Assembly (NCBI RefSeq): GCF_002310495.1
Contig: NZ_CP023344.1
Span: 496,001-560,000, forward strand
From: Nibricoccus aquaticus
GTDB lineage: Bacteria > Verrucomicrobiota > Verrucomicrobiia > Opitutales > Opitutaceae
Length of the DNA stretch: 64,000 nt
Direction: 5' to 3'
The notes under the pieces were generated by a model, which did no database searches, was not told the origin of the DNA, and worked only from the letters and a program-made list of their open reading frames with translations. The first letter of the stretch is position 1; each line of letters begins with the position of its first letter. Shown here piece after piece: positions 62,734 through 64,000 of the stretch. The translations under genes were made by a program, and so were the position numbers.

Positions 62734-64000
62734 TCACTCCTTGCGGGAGGCCTCGTCGAGGATGTCGCCAAGGTTCATCATGTCGCCCGAGCTGTCACGG
62801 TTGAGCGCCTCGTAGGTCGCCGTCTCGGCAGCGAGCTGCTCGCTGGAGTAGTTGGCGGCCTTGATCGAGAGACCCAGACGACGCTCTTCGCGGTCGATCT
62901 TGATGACGCGGGCCTGGACTTCCTGGCCGGGCTTGAGGACATCTTTGACCTTGTCGATGCGCTCTTCGCTGATCTGCGAGATGTGTACGAGACCGTCGAT
63001 ACCGTCCTTGAGCTCCACGAAGGCGCCGAAGGAGGTGATCTTGGTGACGGTGCCTTTGACGACATCGCCGATCTTGAAGTGAGCGTCGATGTCGCTCCAT
63101 GGATCGGTGGCGAGCTGCTTCATGCCGAGGCTGATGCGCTGCTGCGACGGATCGACATCGAGGACGGTGGCGTCCACTTCGTCGCCCTTCTTGAGCACTT
63201 CGGACGGATGGTTGACCTTGCGGGTCCAGCTCATGTCGGAGACGTGCACCATACCATCGATGCCCTCTTCGAGTTCGATGAAGGCGCCGTAGGTGGTCAT
63301 GTTGCGGACCTTGCCGCGCACGCGCGCACCGATCGGGTAATTGTGGCGGACCATATCCCACGGGTTCGGCTCCAGCTGACGGAGACCGAGCGAGATCTTT
63401 TGATCTTCCTTCTGGATACCGAGGACAACCGCATCGAGCTCCTGACCGACCTTGAGAAGTTCGGAGGGCTTCGAAATGCGCTTCGTCCAAGACATCTCAG
63501 TGATGTGCACGAGACCTTCGACACCGGGCTCGATCTCAACGAACGCGCCGTAAGGCACGAGGTTGACGACTTTGCCGCGGACCTTGGTGCCGACGGGGAA
63601 CTTGTTCTCGATCTCGTCCCACGGATTTTTCGTGGTCTGCTTGAGACCGAGGGAAACGCGTTCCTTCTCGCGGTTCACTTCGATGATCATGACCTGGATC
63701 TCTTCACCCTGCTTGAGCATTTCGGAGGGGTGCGTGATGCGGCCCCAGCTCATGTCGGTGATGTGGAGGAGACCGTCCATGCCGTCGAGGTCGATGAACG
63801 CACCGAAGTCGGTGATGTTCTTCACGACGCCCTTGCGAACCTGGCCGGGCTGGATCGTATCGAGGAGATTGCGACGCTTGCTGGTGCGCTGCTCTTCGAT
63901 GAGCTCGCGGCGGGAGAGAACGATGTTCTTCCGGTCGAGATTGATTTTGAGAACCTTGAAGTCGTAGGTCTGGCCCACGTACTGATCGAGGTTCTTGGGT
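62734..64000 (-). CDS. rpsA: 30S ribosomal protein S1, 3' part (5' end outside the window)
   Basis: The frame stays open through the right edge, where the codons read PKNLDQYVGQTYDFKVLKIN, typical of S1. Four complete S1 (OB-fold) repeats are visible, each with the pattern KGVV...FGAFIDL...GLLHITDMSW...VSLGLKQ, plus the end of a previous one. The last repeat is followed by a short acidic tail (LGDILDEASRKE). S1 unwinds and binds mRNA on the 30S subunit. The start codon and at least one N-terminal repeat lie beyond position 64000. It has its own strong terminator. Confidence 0.95.
   Translation of the reverse strand, partial: PKNLDQYVGQTYDFKVLKINLDRKNIVLSRRELIEEQRTSKRRNLLDTIQPGQVRKGVVKNITDFGAFIDLDGMDGLLHITDMSWGRITHPSEMLKQGEEIQVMIIEVNREKERVSLGLKQTTKNPWDEIENKFPVGTKVRGKVVNLVPYGAFVEIEPGVEGLVHITEMSWTKRISKPSELLKVGQELDAVVLGIQKEDQKISLGLRQLEPNPWDMVRHNYPIGARVRGKVRNMTTYGAFIELEEGIDGMVHVSDMSWTRKVNHPSEVLKKGDEVDATVLDVDPSQQRISLGMKQLATDPWSDIDAHFKIGDVVKGTVTKITSFGAFVELKDGIDGLVHISQISEERIDKVKDVLKPGQEVQARVIKIDREERRLGLSIKAANYSSEQLAAETATYEALNRDSSGDMMNLGDILDEASRKE

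Noticed and set aside
1-64000. CRISPR arrays, insertion sequences and prophage genes
   Set aside because: No regularly spaced direct repeats, no transposase or integrase motifs, and no phage structural genes were seen.

Overview
The window is a high-GC chromosomal segment with no phage genes, transposases or CRISPR arrays. The best guess for the organism is an Opitutaceae-like member of the Verrucomicrobiota. This is inferred from gene content: an alternative complex III (ACIII) operon joined to a cbb3-type oxidase, system II cytochrome c maturation (ResB/CcsA), an animal-type UDP-glucose dehydrogenase, a large RGG-rich protein, and small dispersed hairpin repeats. No 16S gene is present to confirm it.

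Layout. (1) 0-2.6 kb: the 5' end of an unknown gene, a CPBP membrane protease, thiL and tsaE. (2) 2.8-4.7 kb: an RGG-rich putative RNA-binding protein with a long leader and REP-like hairpins. (3) 5.0-11.3 kb: a five-gene leftward operon with two xylose-isomerase-like TIM barrels, a Gfo/Idh/MocA oxidoreductase, aldose 1-epimerase, and a 755-residue fusion of a membrane di-iron oxygenase (desaturase fold), a Rieske ferredoxin and an NqrF-like flavin reductase. The gene set recalls the rhizopine mocA/mocC/mocDEF genes and suggests oxidative O-demethylation, or another hydroxylation, of a sugar or cyclitol. It is the strongest candidate for an undescribed system here. (4) 11.6-13.1 kb: a lone SIR2-like protein of lower GC, directly downstream of tRNA-Leu(GAG). 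(5) 13.2-17.5 kb: cysE, leuCD and a divergent LysR regulator. (6) 17.6-24.8 kb: a duplicated-domain lipoprotein, resB, ccsA, recN, tRNA-Val(GAC), a small membrane protein and a MIF-family tautomerase.

(7) 24.9-36.6 kb: one leftward respiratory locus, orf61-actABCDEF-orf99-ccoS-ccoNOP. It encodes quinol oxidation by ACIII and electron transfer to an oxygen reductase whose CcoP-like subunit has a single haem. The ResB/CcsA pair nearby could supply haem attachment for its cytochromes. (8) 36.8-41.3 kb: a tripartite exporter (TolC-type channel, membrane-fusion protein, FtsX-type permease, LolD-type ATPase). (9) 41.5-48.9 kb: a degenerate AAA-type ATPase, a DapF homologue lacking both catalytic cysteines, oppABC without oppDF, and an MsbA-type ABC exporter.

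(10) 49.0-58.4 kb: a cell-surface glycan cluster (seven glycosyltransferases or relatives, one methyltransferase) on both strands with very tight spacing, ending in a DUF721/DciA gene. (11) 58.5-64.0 kb: a PfkB sugar kinase, UDP-glucose dehydrogenase, a PLP aminotransferase and the 3' part of rpsA. Convergent gene pairs are usually separated by clear intrinsic terminators. Many + and - strand frames are open opposite real genes because of the high GC; these were treated as shadows.
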